From NCBI GenBank assembly GCA_036023115.1, contig JAYKKT010000087.1, forward strand, positions 10,014,501 to 10,078,500: 64,000 bases of DNA, read 5' to 3'. The notes below the pieces were generated by a model. It ran no database searches, had not been told where the DNA came from, and saw nothing but the letters and a program-made list of their open reading frames with translations. Shown one piece after another: positions 1 through 12,600 of the stretch (position 1 is its first letter; the number at the start of each line of letters is the position of its first letter). The translations under genes and the position numbers were made by a program. This DNA comes from Brasenia schreberi. Lineage: Eukaryota; Streptophyta; Magnoliopsida; Nymphaeales; Cabombaceae.

Positions 1-95
1 TTTATATGTAAATCTTTTATTTGTTTCTTTACTCATCTCTTTTTGCCAATATGATGTTTACTTATATTTGTGGAAACGCTTTATATAAGTAGAAG

Positions 96-184
96 CACAT
101 GATAGGGCCCTGTGGAAACAAAGAATCCATGTAACTGACCCCATCTAGTATGGGAAAAGGCTTAGTTGTTGTTGTTATTGTTGC
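96..184 (+). mobile_element. RTE-clade LINE, 3'-end fragment (89 bp)
   Basis: Only the last stretch of the RTE family seen in full at 7626-10591 is present, ending in an imperfect TTG repeat. It is flanked by a perfect 17-bp direct repeat, gctttatataagtagaa, at 79-95 and 185-201. That is the target-site duplication and proves an independent, extremely 5'-truncated insertion. It lies upstream of the first DEG2 exon visible here, probably in an intron. Confidence 0.85.
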
Positions 185-681
185 TGCTTTATATAAGTAG
201 AAATGTGGTGTGATTTCTTTTGCAGATCCATGATAATCAAATGGACTTGAATTGTTATATTGATTCATTGTGAAATGTCAAAATGGAATGAGATGCAACA
301 CTTTTGTACTAATCCTGCTTAAATTAACTCACAAGGAGACTCTGTCATGATTGCAAGTTGAAATTTCCAGGAGACAATACAAATAAATTTAACTCGCTTA
401 TGTTGCATAATTCTGATTGCCAGTTAGCTGACTAGAAGTTTCCCTTCAAGTTCTTTGCCTAATCATCATAGATGGCTGTTATTCGTCCTTATGGAGAGAT
501 ATGCATTGTCATGTGAGCATGTTTCTGACTTGAGCTCTTTATGCATGCACTGCTGTGTGGCAAACCATAAAAATCGGCATTTCTTCCCTTTTTCTGTTAT
601 CTGTTTTCAATACGTTGCTTTTGCTGGTTTCCACTCCAGCCGTTCTGGTTGGCTTATGAAATTATGATATCCTATTTTTAG

Positions 682-3600
682 GTCAAGGAACCAACTAACT
701 TTCAAGATTCAGCTTTCTTGAATGCCGTTGTGAAGGTACATGCCATTGGCAACTTCAGACTTTGTAATTATTCATACAAAGAATCCAATTTCTTTTGATA
801 TCAATATTAAAAATTGTAGGATGTCAATGAATAGAATACCCTCAAGGTGAACATGTTAAGAATATGAATATTTTTTGTTTTTAGTGTTAGTTTTTGTAAT
901 TTTTAATATTTGGGTGTTACTGTAAATGCCAATAGTACTAAGGGCATTTTGTGTTTAACAGTCCATTATATAAGGGATGAACTTCTTGTATTAGTGTTAA
1001 GAGATTAAGATTAAGATTAAGAAAGAGAGAGAGGGAGAGGGGGCCTTCTTTAGAGGGCCTGCTCCCTCCTTCGATCTCCATATTTTCTCTTTACTTATTC
1101 TTCTTGTTTTGTGATATTCGATCTTCCGTTGTGCTACCCACATTTTCCAACATGGTATCAGAGTCATTCAATCAATGGGAGCAATGGGCAATGGCTGACG
1201 TGCGGCAAATAAAGAAAAAAAATGTTGAGATCGATTGCCTGCATGCTCCATCTTTGATTTCCCTTTATCGAGCCCTCCCTCTACAACTGCTATCATTGGC
1301 TTCTGGAGGTTGAAGACAAAGAAAATACGTGGGTGCAGTCATGGCTCGCGCGGTTGGTAAGAACGTGCTTTCAACACGTTTTTGGATTTCGATAAGATTT
1401 TGGATGCAATCTAAAATTGTTAAGACAATGATTGATGCACTCGAAGAATACCGTTGTTTCATTGGTGGGTTGTCATGGTCAACATTTGACAAATCTTTGA
1501 AGGAAGCATTCAAAAAGTTTGGACATCTTGTGGAAGCAAAGATCGTTGTTAACAGGTTCTCTGGTCGCTCCTCTGTTGGAATCTCAACAAGTACATCAAT
1601 GGACAGACTCACCATCCTGGTGTTGCTGGGAATGGTGCGACCATATTCTTCCTCTATGTAGTTGGCATTGCTTCAAAGTTTTTAGGTGGAAACCACTTGA
1701 GGTTCTAGAGTTATGACAGTTTGGTTGTTGTTGCGGCCTTTGATATTGTTGCATGGGCTATCACTGCTTTAGCCTTTGGGCTGGCCTGCAAGGAGATCCA
1801 CATAGGGACCAATAGGGGATGGAGACTGAGGGTGTTGGTGAATTGCTAGAAGTGTTAGATAGAGATCAAAGCTTTAGTGAGCGGCAGGGCTAGATAGCAT
1901 GTTCGAGAAGATATGTTGCTAATATGCGACCCACGAAGACACTCTTTGATGAAATGCCTAAGGGAGATGTCTTCTTAACATGTTAACTATTTGATGAAAT
2001 GTTTAAGAGAGATGTTTGCATGCACATTAAGTGTTCGCTGAAATGCTTAAGAAGAGATGATTAACCTGCACATCAAGTGTTTGATTAAATGCTCATGAGA
2101 GATATTTACTTGCGCATAAGTGTTTGATGAAATGTTCAAGAGGGCTGAAAACTCAGGAAAAAAATATTTGTAGAAGATAGGAAGTAGTATGTGATGATTG
2201 TGTCCATCATAATGCACATAGAAAGAAAGATAGAGTGTAGAAAATCATTTTTTGTCACCACATATGCTGAAAATCAAATCAGAGAAGAGACATATGCATT
2301 GTTTCTTATGGAATGTGACAGTATCACCAAGAAGCATGAAGATTAAGACCTTCAGTTGCTGAAGTTAACAACCAGGAGGACTGGAAAAAGGGGTTGCAGT
2401 CATCATGTGAAGGGATGTAGATTGACTAGTACCACATGTGTGTATTTTGTTATTTGAGTGGTAGAGAGAGGACACCCAACCAACACACCGGCAGCAGCCA
2501 CCATGTGAAGGGGTGCAAAAAAAGTCGGACTGTGTATGGTGGATATAGTACCTCCTACCATAAAAAAATAGTTTTCTCAAGGGAAGAAAAAAAACATTAA
2601 TTTTGAAGTGTTGTTGCCTAGTCACTTTATTAAGAAGAAAGAAGAAGAGGAGTGATCGACACCCATAGAAGGGTCGTACACTACCCAAGTATGACCTAAT
2701 TGTTTAAGTTGATTTAGAGAAATCTCATATAGATCATTGGTAGAAGTGTGGTGAAGAAAGAACCATTTTTTTTTTCAAGTTTGGAGTTCGAAGTATCTCA
2801 CTTTCAACTTGAGGGAGGTGTTGAAGAATATGAATATATGTTATTTTTAGTGTTAGTTTTTATAATTTCTAATATTTGAGTATTACTGTAATTACCCATA
2901 GTACTAAGGGCATTTTGTGTTTAACAATCCATTATATAGGGATTGAACTTCTTGTATTAGGGTTAAGAGATTAAGATTAAGAAAGAGAGAGAGGTCCTTT
3001 GGAGGGCCTGCCCCTTCCTTCGATCTCCACATTTTCTCTTCACATATTCTTCTTGTATTGTGATATTCGATCTTCCGTTGTGCTACCCGCATTTTCCAAC
3101 AGAACATATTGTGTCTAGGTTAGTAATTGGCATAACACTCTATAGTTATTCATGGGTGGCATGCCCTGTGACATCCTCTCAATAGCAATCATAAAATTAT
3201 GAGTCCGGTACTTAAGGATCTGAGGCTCATGAAGGAGCAAATGGATCAGGAGTAAAATGACATTTGCATCATGGGTTTATGCCTCTACCAAAATGTTGTT
3301 TCTTTTTTTGAATTCTTAAATGAATAAAAGGATATAACTTTGGAAAGTTAGAATTAGGTCAGATGTGATGATGTTAGGCTCTTTAATGCAAGTCACTTGA
3401 GCGAGTATAGATTTTGGAAAGCAGTAAGAAAACCAACAATAGAAGTTGTTAATAGAAGTTTTTTAGGGGATTCAAGGTGATGTGAGTGATGCAATATGTA
3501 AGATATAAGACATTTTGGACATGTATTAGCATAAACGTAGGAATCAGGACCCCTGGTCATGGGGATCAGGTCCGTCTACATCATTAGTTTGCTACAGCTC

Positions 3601-6600
3601 TTTTCTTTCTGATTTGCAACTGGAGAAAGCATTGGCAGGTTTTGTAGTTGAAAAGTAGGGTTTTAGTTGCTCCACACAAAGGTTCTGTAAGCATTTGTAA
3701 CAACAAGTGCTGGTTGTCTTGGCAGGTTAGTATCATGTCAGTATTGGATGCTAATTTTGATTTTCTCATTTTGAAGGATATATGCCCAAGATTGTCGCCA
3801 CCTTGAAATCATAACTTAACCATCTAAGTTTTCTTGAGTATCTTAACACATGATCTTTCCTATGTTCATACCACCTATCCGATTTGGGACAGTCTTACCT
3901 TTGTGTGGTGGTGTAATTCTTTCTCTTCTATGTCCTCATGCTCTAGCAAATGTTGGATTAGAAAAAAAATAGTTGATATCCATACTGATTATTGTAGCCA
4001 ACCTCACTTAGTGTGGGAAAAGGCTTGGCTGTTGTTGTTGTATGTCGAAAACCATACAGATTATTGCCTGAAATGCACATATGTATCGTGTAGTTACAAG
4101 CATATACAAATATAACCATCAGCATGTAGCACAGGAAAAATGCAGCATCTGTAACATATCAAAAGTTATCTTTTGGTCAACAAGGAGATTCTTAAATTGT
4201 GAAATTTCATGATACCTATTCTCTGAATAAAGAAAGATTGCAGGTATAGGGTCCTGGTCTATTAGTGTGAAGAGAGATTCTATTGTTACAAGCGAAAGAT
4301 GAGTTCATAAGTTGTAAATCACATTAATAATAAATTCAGTCATTTTCATTACTAGTTGACAGAAGAGCAGAATTTCCAATGATCTGCAGTAGGCAGCAAA
4401 TTATAATGCCTGTAGAAATCGATTCTACGTTGCAGGGATACGGGTATGGGTACATGATACATGAATTTCAAAAATTCTAAGGTACGGGTACACCACTATT
4501 AAAAATGTAAAAAACAGCAATATATATTATATATAATTAAAAGTATATGAAATTAAATATGCTAATTCATGATTGACAACATAATATAAGAAGATAATGT
4601 TTAGCAATGAATATAACTCCAATAACAAGTATGGCATATTAAAGCAATCGAACAAGAGGCAAAGATTGCAGTACATTCATATACATCTTAACCATAGATT
4701 TGCTAGAGGTGTGACCATACAGTGGTCATTCTTCTTCCAGCACAATGCGATGTATGGTCATATACTCTCTCTGGCCGTTCTTCTTCCAGCACAATGGCTG
4801 TTTTCAAATTTCAGTAAACCATAGATTTGCTGCAATTTAGGTGGCTGAGAGGGAGAGAGAGGCATTTAGTACCTGCTCCAGGTGTAATGCAAGCTAATCC
4901 AGTATCATTCCCTGAACGGTGCTGATAACAGAGGGTCTCCCAAAGAATGCAACGTCCAGTGATGTCCATATGAGAAGGCTGGTCGCAGCACAGACATTGG
5001 TGTTGACTGTTGAGGATGGCCATGGATGGGACGATGTTTGCAGCATATGGCACACGACCATTGAACCCGCACCAGGCCAGCCATAGGAGCCCAAGCCCCA
5101 CAAAGCATGAGTAACACATTGTTCAGAATTGGTGGGAACTTGTCACACTTCACCCTCAGTCCAACCTTCAAAGTATATAAATGTTCCAGCTCAGACGTAC
5201 CGGGCATACAGGTACACATGCCAGTACCCGGTGTGGGTACTCCATCCTAAGTGGCGTACCCGTGCTTCACTGAATAGATTGTTTTCACCAGTCAGATGAA
5301 GATGAGAGCCAATCTGCAAAAGTGAAAAGATTTAGATGTGGCTTTTCCTGATTTGCTGTTCCCATCTTAGTTACTGTAATTCAGAAAGCAAACGCAAAAA
5401 GGGGTTGCATGGATACGGGTACAGGGTATGCATATTTTTAAAAAATCAATGTACGGATATACCACTATTAAAAAATATAATAAAAAAAATTACACAAATA
5501 AATATAAACACAATACCAAATAAAAAGTATAGCATATGAAAACAGGAAGGTTTCATTCAATAACATTTTCAACTGTATACATATAACTTTCATATCAAAA
5601 TTCAAATTTTAAACATAATATCAAAGATTCAAAACACATTAAGCTTCAAAGTCCAATAGTCTTGATCTCATTATTTCCTTCTCTATCATAAAAAAAAAAT
5701 GCTTTTATAATATTTGGCTCGTCAAGAGACAATATTGCAACTTCAAGAATTCATGCTCCTTAAATAGATCACAATCATCTCCACCAACATCCCACATTTT
5801 TGTCTCACCTTCCTCGTAATCCTTACACTTTCTTTAAAGAAGACAAAGATTTGTACGAACCTTGAGAATTTAACAAACTTAAGTGACCTCTAGCCTTTCT
5901 TGAGGATCCGAAGTAATCCTTTAGGCATTTGTTTCTCCCCATACAAATCTCATTGTCCTTATGTGGGGGACTCGTTTTGGAGCTTCCTCAAGCCATTGTC
6001 TACAATAATACCTATTATACAAAATATAAATTGTGATTACTATAATACAAAAACCAAAGTACATCTAAGAAAAAGTAAAAGAAATTGAACTTGAAGTTAA
6101 TTAAATTTACCTAGGATTAAGTGAATGAGCCAAGCAATGAAGTGGTGTGCAACTTTTATTCCATCTAGAAATTAGGATGTTATACACCACTTCATAGAAG
6201 GATGAATGTTGATTCAACTCCTTTTCCTCATGTTGATAGATGCTAGTTTCACTTGCTCAATCATACAATCTCATTTCTCATAAACCAAATGAAGGTTTGG
6301 CTTATCGGTGTCACAAGAACGAAGCATTTCATAGATGGGCTTTGTAAAGCTTAGAATATAATCAACTTTATCCCACCAAAGGTCATTCAAAATTGTTTCT
6401 TTCACAAAAGGCGACCTTTTGAACATCATCTTCTCTATAGTGAGACCATGCTTCACTAATGACCATAGATTGGAGACCATGCTTAATAGTTCCAAACCTT
6501 TTAAGCATTATAATGAGGAGGCAAATCTAGTCTCAGCAATAGAAAGTAGCTTCAGATGCACAAATTGATTATACATGGCTAGCCTCATGGAATGATTCAT

Positions 6601-9600
6601 GATAAAATCTTAATAATGAAAAAGGCATCATCAGTACAATAGCGAGTAATCCAATGACACTTGGCATAAACACTCTCATTATTTGGATTATTTTTAGGTG
6701 CACAAATATTTTCAAAGCAAGGTTCAAGGTGTGCACCACACACGGTGACCAAAAGATATGAGGATGAATTGATTCAACAATTGCTCCAGTGACTTTCAAC
6801 AGGTGCATTATCAAGTAATGATTTGCACAACATTTTGTGGTCCAACCTCATCAATGGTGGACAAAATCAAATTAGCAATGTAATGCTTGTCCTTAAACTC
6901 ACCTGAGCCATCAATCGCCTTCAAGAACATAGGTCCGAATCCGATGCAGCCATGAAGTTAATCAATGGGGTTTTTTAGCTACATTAAAAGGTAAACCTTG
7001 AGAATAAAATAACCTTGTTATTTCACATGTCAAATGATCCCTTGCTTTGTTGTTAAATGCCTTTGATAGTTGTCCTTCACCACCTCTTTTCCTTTTACTT
7101 CCATCAAACCATCAAATAATTCACATGTAGGAGGATTCAAACTTTTGTTCGAGTAGGTAAGGGAACTTGCACTTATCTTACCACCTCATGTGCCTCTCTC
7201 AATTTGTCTCATCTCTGAAAGATATTGATCAGTTACACCAGAACAAATAACTATTTCATTTATTTTTTCCTTTAATAAATGACACTTCACTCTAAAATAA
7301 GACCCTTTGTAACTTAAACCATAATAATTACAATGTCAACTTGTATTTCCACCTCTTGTCTTATTATCTTGCAACAAAGACAATAAGCCCAAAGCGGGCA
7401 ATCTTTCTCAGGTCTTCAAAATGCAAATTTACTAGTGATAGAAACATACGAGTAGACGAAGTACTACTACTAGCAATCATATTAGACATTTAAAAATAAA
7501 CAATGTATGGCTATCGATAAACAAAAAAAAATAGAAGGATAAAAAATATGACTCATAACGTAAGACCCTAATTAACCAGACAAAATAAGCAGACCCATAT
7601 CTACTAGTGATAGAAACATACGAGTAGTGAAAAATTTTCAGAGAGGGTCTTCGCATTTTGATTATGGACGGATGCGGGGGGTAAGGAAGCTAGTCCTAGA
7701 TAATAAGATTTGTATTGGTTCTTGGAATATCGGAACATTATCGGGTAAGCTAATGGAGGTGGTAGATACTATGATTCGGAGAAAGATTCATATTCTATGT
7801 TTACAAGAGACAAAATGGGTTGGAGAAAAAGCAAAGGAGATAGAGGATACATGTTTTAAATTATGGTACTCAGGTAAAGAAAAGGCCCGAAACAGAGTTG
7901 GTATTATCATAAATAAAGATTTAAAGGAGAGTGTAGTAGACATATAACGATATGGTGACCGAATCATGACATTGAAATTAGTGTTAGGAAGAGGTTTTGA
8001 ATATAGTTTGTGCTTACGCACCCCAAGTAGGACTAGAAGATAGTATAAAGACAGTTTTTTGGGAAGAGTTGATAAGGTGTTTCAAAAGATTCCACAAAGG
8101 GAGATGATTTGTTTAGGAGGAGATTTAAATGGACATGTCGGTAAAGAGGCATTAGGATATCAAGGGATTCATGGAAACTTTGGTTATGGGGATATAAACG
8201 AGGAAGGTAGGGAGATTTTAAATTTTGCTATGTCATTTGATCTCTTTATAGTCAATACAATCTTCAAAAAATGAGATGAACATTTAATTACTTATAAGAG
8301 TGGCTTATACAAACACAAATTGATTACTTTATTTGTAGAAAAAAAGATAGAGCGTGTTGTAAAGATTGTAAGGTAATTCCAGGAGAAAGCTTAACCACCC
8401 AACATCGACTTTTAGTTATGGATTTACAAATAAAAAAATGAACAAAGAAGAAAGAGTGCATCGAGCTATTCAGACTAAATGGTGGAACCTCAAAAGCGAG
8501 AAAGAAGATATATTTAAACAAAAAGTCCTTCAAGGAGATGTTTGGAATTATGTTGGCACACCCTTTGATATATGGAACAATATGGCTATACATATTAGGA
8601 AAGTGGCGAAAGATGTGTTAGGGGTATCTAAGGGAGGTGTATCGGTACAAAAAGAAGCTTGGTGGTGGTGTGAAGTAGTACAAAATAAAATCAAGGCAAA
8701 GAGGGCATGTTACAAATTACATTATGCTAAGAAAACTAGTGAAACTTTAGAAGCTTATAAGAAAGCAAAGAAGGAAGCAAAAAAGGCCGTTAGTGAAGCA
8801 AAAGCTAAGATTTGGGAGGACTTATATAAAAAACTCAACTCAAAAGAGGGTGAAAGAGATATTTTTAGGATAGCTAGGGCTAGAGATAAGAAAACTAAAG
8901 ATCTTAATTATGTTAGATGCATAAAAGACGAGGATGAAAAAAAAATCTAGTGGCAAATGATGATATAAGAAATAGATGGAAAAACTATTTTTATAATCTT
9001 TTTAATGAAAATAAAGATGTTAGTATTAGTTTAGAAGATTTAGCCAAGTTAGAAAAGTATATAAACCACAATTTCTACCGACGTATTCAAAAGAATGAAG
9101 TCAAAGAGGCTCTTAAACATATGAAGGGTGGTAAATCGGTAGGACCAGATAATATTCCTATAGAAGTTTGGAAAATACTAGGAGAAATAGGAATCACTTG
9201 GCTCACAAGACTATTTAATGAAATATGGAAAAGCCAAAAGATGCCTGAGGAATGGAGAGCAAGTACACTTATACCCATATATAAGAACAAGGGAGACATT
9301 CAAAATTGTGCGAATTATCGAGGTATCAAGTTAATGAGTCATACTATGAAATTATGGGAAAGAATTATCGAACGTAGGTTAAGACAAGTATCAAGTACAA
9401 CAGAGAACCAATTTGGATTTATGCCAGGTAGATCTACTATTGAAGCGATTCACCTTTTGAGACATCTTATGGAACATTTTAGAGCAAAAAAGAAAGACCT
9501 TCACATGATATTTATTGATCTAGAAAAAGCTTACGATAGGGTACCGAGGGAGGTTCTTTGGAGAACTTTGGAAAAAAGAGGTATCCCATTGACATATATT

Positions 9601-12600
9601 AACCTTATAAGAGACATGTATGATGGTGCAAAAACATGTGTGAGGACTCATGAAGGAACGACAGACTTCTTTGAAGTTAATATTGGGTTACATCAAGGAT
9701 CAACTTTAAGTCCATACTTATTTATAATGGTGATGGATGAGTTAACAAAACATATTCAAGATGAAGTACCTTGGTGTATGTTATTTGCAGATGACATTGT
9801 ATTAGTGGAGAAGTCTATGGAAAAAGTTAATAGAAAATTGGAACTATGGAGAGAAACATTAGAAAACAAAGGCCTCCGACTTAGTAGAACAAAGACAGAA
9901 TATATGGAATGTAAGTTTGATCATTTGGCTACTTCAGAGGACATAGAAATTAAAATTGGCACACATTGCATTCCCCAAAAGGAAAGTTTTAAATACCTAG
10001 GGTTAATTTTTCAAAGTGATGGAAGAATTGATGGAGATATTACATATAGAATTAATGCTGGTTGGTTAAAATGGAGAGGAGCATCAGGTATTCTTTGTGA
10101 TAAGAAGGTACCATTAAAATTACAAGGTAAATATTATAGAGCAGCAATTAGGCCTGCCATGTTTTATGGTTATGAGTGTTGGGCAGTTAATCATCAACAT
10201 GTACAAAAGATGTCTGTGACAGAAATGAAGATGTTGAGATGGATGAGTGGTCATACAAGAAAAGACCGTATACATAATGAGGTTATTAGAAACAAATTAG
10301 GAGTGGCACCAATAGAGGATAAAATGAGAGAACATCGTTTAAGATGGTTTGGACATATAGAAAGAAGATCAAAAGAAGAACCTGTAAGAAGGTTAGAAAA
10401 ACTAAATTTGGAAAGTATTAAAAGAGGTAGAGGACGACCACAAAAGTGTTGGAAAGAAACAATAAAGAATGATCTAGCTTATTGGGAGTTAACTGCTAAC
10501 ATGGCACACGATAGGGATCTGTGGAAACAATGAATCCATGTAGCCGACCCCGTCTAGTATGGGAAAAGGCTTAGTTGTTGTTGTTGTTGTTTGTAGCCAA
10601 TGAACAACATACACCAAAGCAACGGGAAGACTAAAGAGGCAATCTAACAAACATTTGGTATGTTGTATGACCAAAACAATTAGTGAATGCACATACTGCA
10701 GCAAACACTTCAGGGTAGAAACAGTAGCCTTCTACATCAATCCAAGCAATCCATCTATGAGAAGAATGATGCAAATCAATTTCCATCCTCAAAAAATCAA
10801 CCAATGAACAACCATCCAACTCGAGATGAATTGCACCTCAACCATTTACAAATCCCTCTCAAATATTTACAAATAGTTTTGGGATAGTTAGTTCATATTG
10901 CATACACACAAGCACAACTAAACAAAACATTTGGTATGTCATATGACCAAAACAACTAATGAATGCACACACACAGACATGACTAAACAGAAGGAAGTAG
11001 AAGATATTGGCAGCAAAACCATGACCTGAGTATGGTGTTGAAGAATATGCATATTTAGTGTTCTTAGTGTTAGTTCTATAATTTCTGATGTTTTTAAGTA
11101 TTATTGTAATTGCTCGTAGTACTAAGGGCATTTTGGTAATTTTCTATACTAAGAGCATTTTGGTCATTTTACGTTTTATAGCTCCTTATATAAGGGCTGG
11201 TAGGTTGTATTAGGGTTAAGAGGTTGTGTGTAAGAAAGAGAGAGAGGGGGGCGACCTCTATTAGAGGTCCGCCCCTTCCTTTGATCTCTCATGTTTCCTC
11301 TTCAATGTAAGTGATATTTTTTGTTTAAATTTTTCGCTATTTAACTCTCCCTTCCTTTGATCTCTCATGTTTCTTCTTCAATGTAAGTGATATTTTTTGT
11401 TTAAATTTTTTGCTATGCAACTCCTGAATTATAACATAGTATCAGAGCTTTGCTGTTGAAATATTGTTCGGAGTGGAGAAGAAAAATCGAAATCGAAGGA
11501 AGTCATATTGGATCTAATCAATCGAACGAAGTCGTGCCTTTCCATTTTTCTCGTTGGAGGAAGGGCCTGCCACGGTCATGAGAGAAAGATAGAGGGAGAA
11601 AAGAAGAAGAAGAGGGAAGGAAGAAGGCGAAATTCTGGAGGGAAAGGGAAATTTTGCCTCCTCAAATCTGAAAGTTGTTCTCATTTCTGGTTTTCTTTTT
11701 CAAGCACATTTTCTTATCGGGGATTTATTCTGGTGTTTAAAAATACTGCTTCGATGGTGCACTATAACTAAGCAGCTCCAAAAGGTGTGGCAGAGGAAGA
11801 AGATGCAAGCACCACGGATGAGATCTTCTAAAAGGCCTCCATGGATTATTGTCTTAGTTACCATGGTGTGCATCTCTCTTATGGGTGCTTATATTTATCC
11901 TCCTCGCCGTGTTTCTCTACAAGAGAATATACTGATGACGAAATTGCAGCCCGTGTTGTCATCAATATATTTAAGATGCCTCATATTCAGCCCAAAAACC
12001 CAAAATTTGCCTTCATGTTTCTGACTCCAGGTATCTCATGGAGACCAACATAAGTTTTATTGACTGCTTTGAGTATCCTGGTCCACATGGATCAGGGAGA
12101 TACTCGAATCATATGGCTCCTAAAATTGAAAAATCCGATTGGAGGAAGGGTGCGCAGTGGTTTACAATGAAGAGACAACATGCATTGATAGACCTGGGTG
12201 ACGGTTTGTAATACCCAAAGTTCAGGCAATTTTGCAAGCCAGGTGTTGATGGTCGTAATTGTATTGCTGATGAACATTATCTGCCAACATTTTTCCATTT
12301 GCTGGATCCTATTGGAATATCAAATTGGTCAGGTTTGAAGGTTATGAATGGGGCAGATAATAGGTTGTTTCTGACTCGAAGCATTTATTGCTACGGTGGC
12401 TGCAATATTACGTTGGAGAGCAGTTATTGCATATTGAGCAGTTTGGTGGCTGCATTTATTGGGTTTGACTGCACATTTATTGCATATTCAAATTCCCAAG
12501 AAAGTGGAGCAGTTTGTTTGGCCTATAAAAAGACGGTACAGGAGCAGTTTGGTGGCTGCATTTATTAGATATGGATTTTATTAAGGTACTATTCGTATTC

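Larger units (their letters stand above)
854..3101 (+). mobile_element. Non-autonomous Copia-like LTR element 1 with captured gene pieces
   Basis: Two LTRs (854-1152 and 2819-3101) begin TG and end CA, with a 5-bp target-site duplication, gaaca, at 849-853 and 3102-3106. Directly after the 5' LTR is tggtatcagag (1153-1163), the initiator-Met tRNA primer-binding site usual in plant Copia elements. A purine tract, cttgagggagg, precedes the 3' LTR. The 1.67-kb interior has no gag, integrase or reverse transcriptase; it carries fragments of host genes. The LTRs are about 90% alike by eye, so the insertion is not recent. It sits in sense orientation inside the 14.7-kb DEG2 intron. Confidence 0.88.
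7626..10591 (+). mobile_element. Near full-length RTE-clade LINE
   Basis: A non-LTR retrotransposon of about 3 kb with an endonuclease region, a reverse transcriptase and a short 3' tail ending in TTG repeats instead of poly(A), the form typical of RTE elements. It is the reference copy for all LINE fragments in this window. The 5' part is broken by stops and frameshifts (first stop at 7945-7947), so this copy cannot make a full protein. I found no clear target-site duplication. Confidence 0.9.

Noticed and set aside
455..667. 70-codon frame before the first visible DEG2 exon, considered as DEG2 exon 1.
   Set aside because: It has no transit-peptide character matching DEG2, ends in a stop before the exon at 682, and lacks a donor in phase.
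4811..5219. Overlapping minus-strand frames of about 100 codons.
   Set aside because: They fall inside the non-autonomous hAT element, in three different frames with no domain; chance openings in GC-richer sequence.
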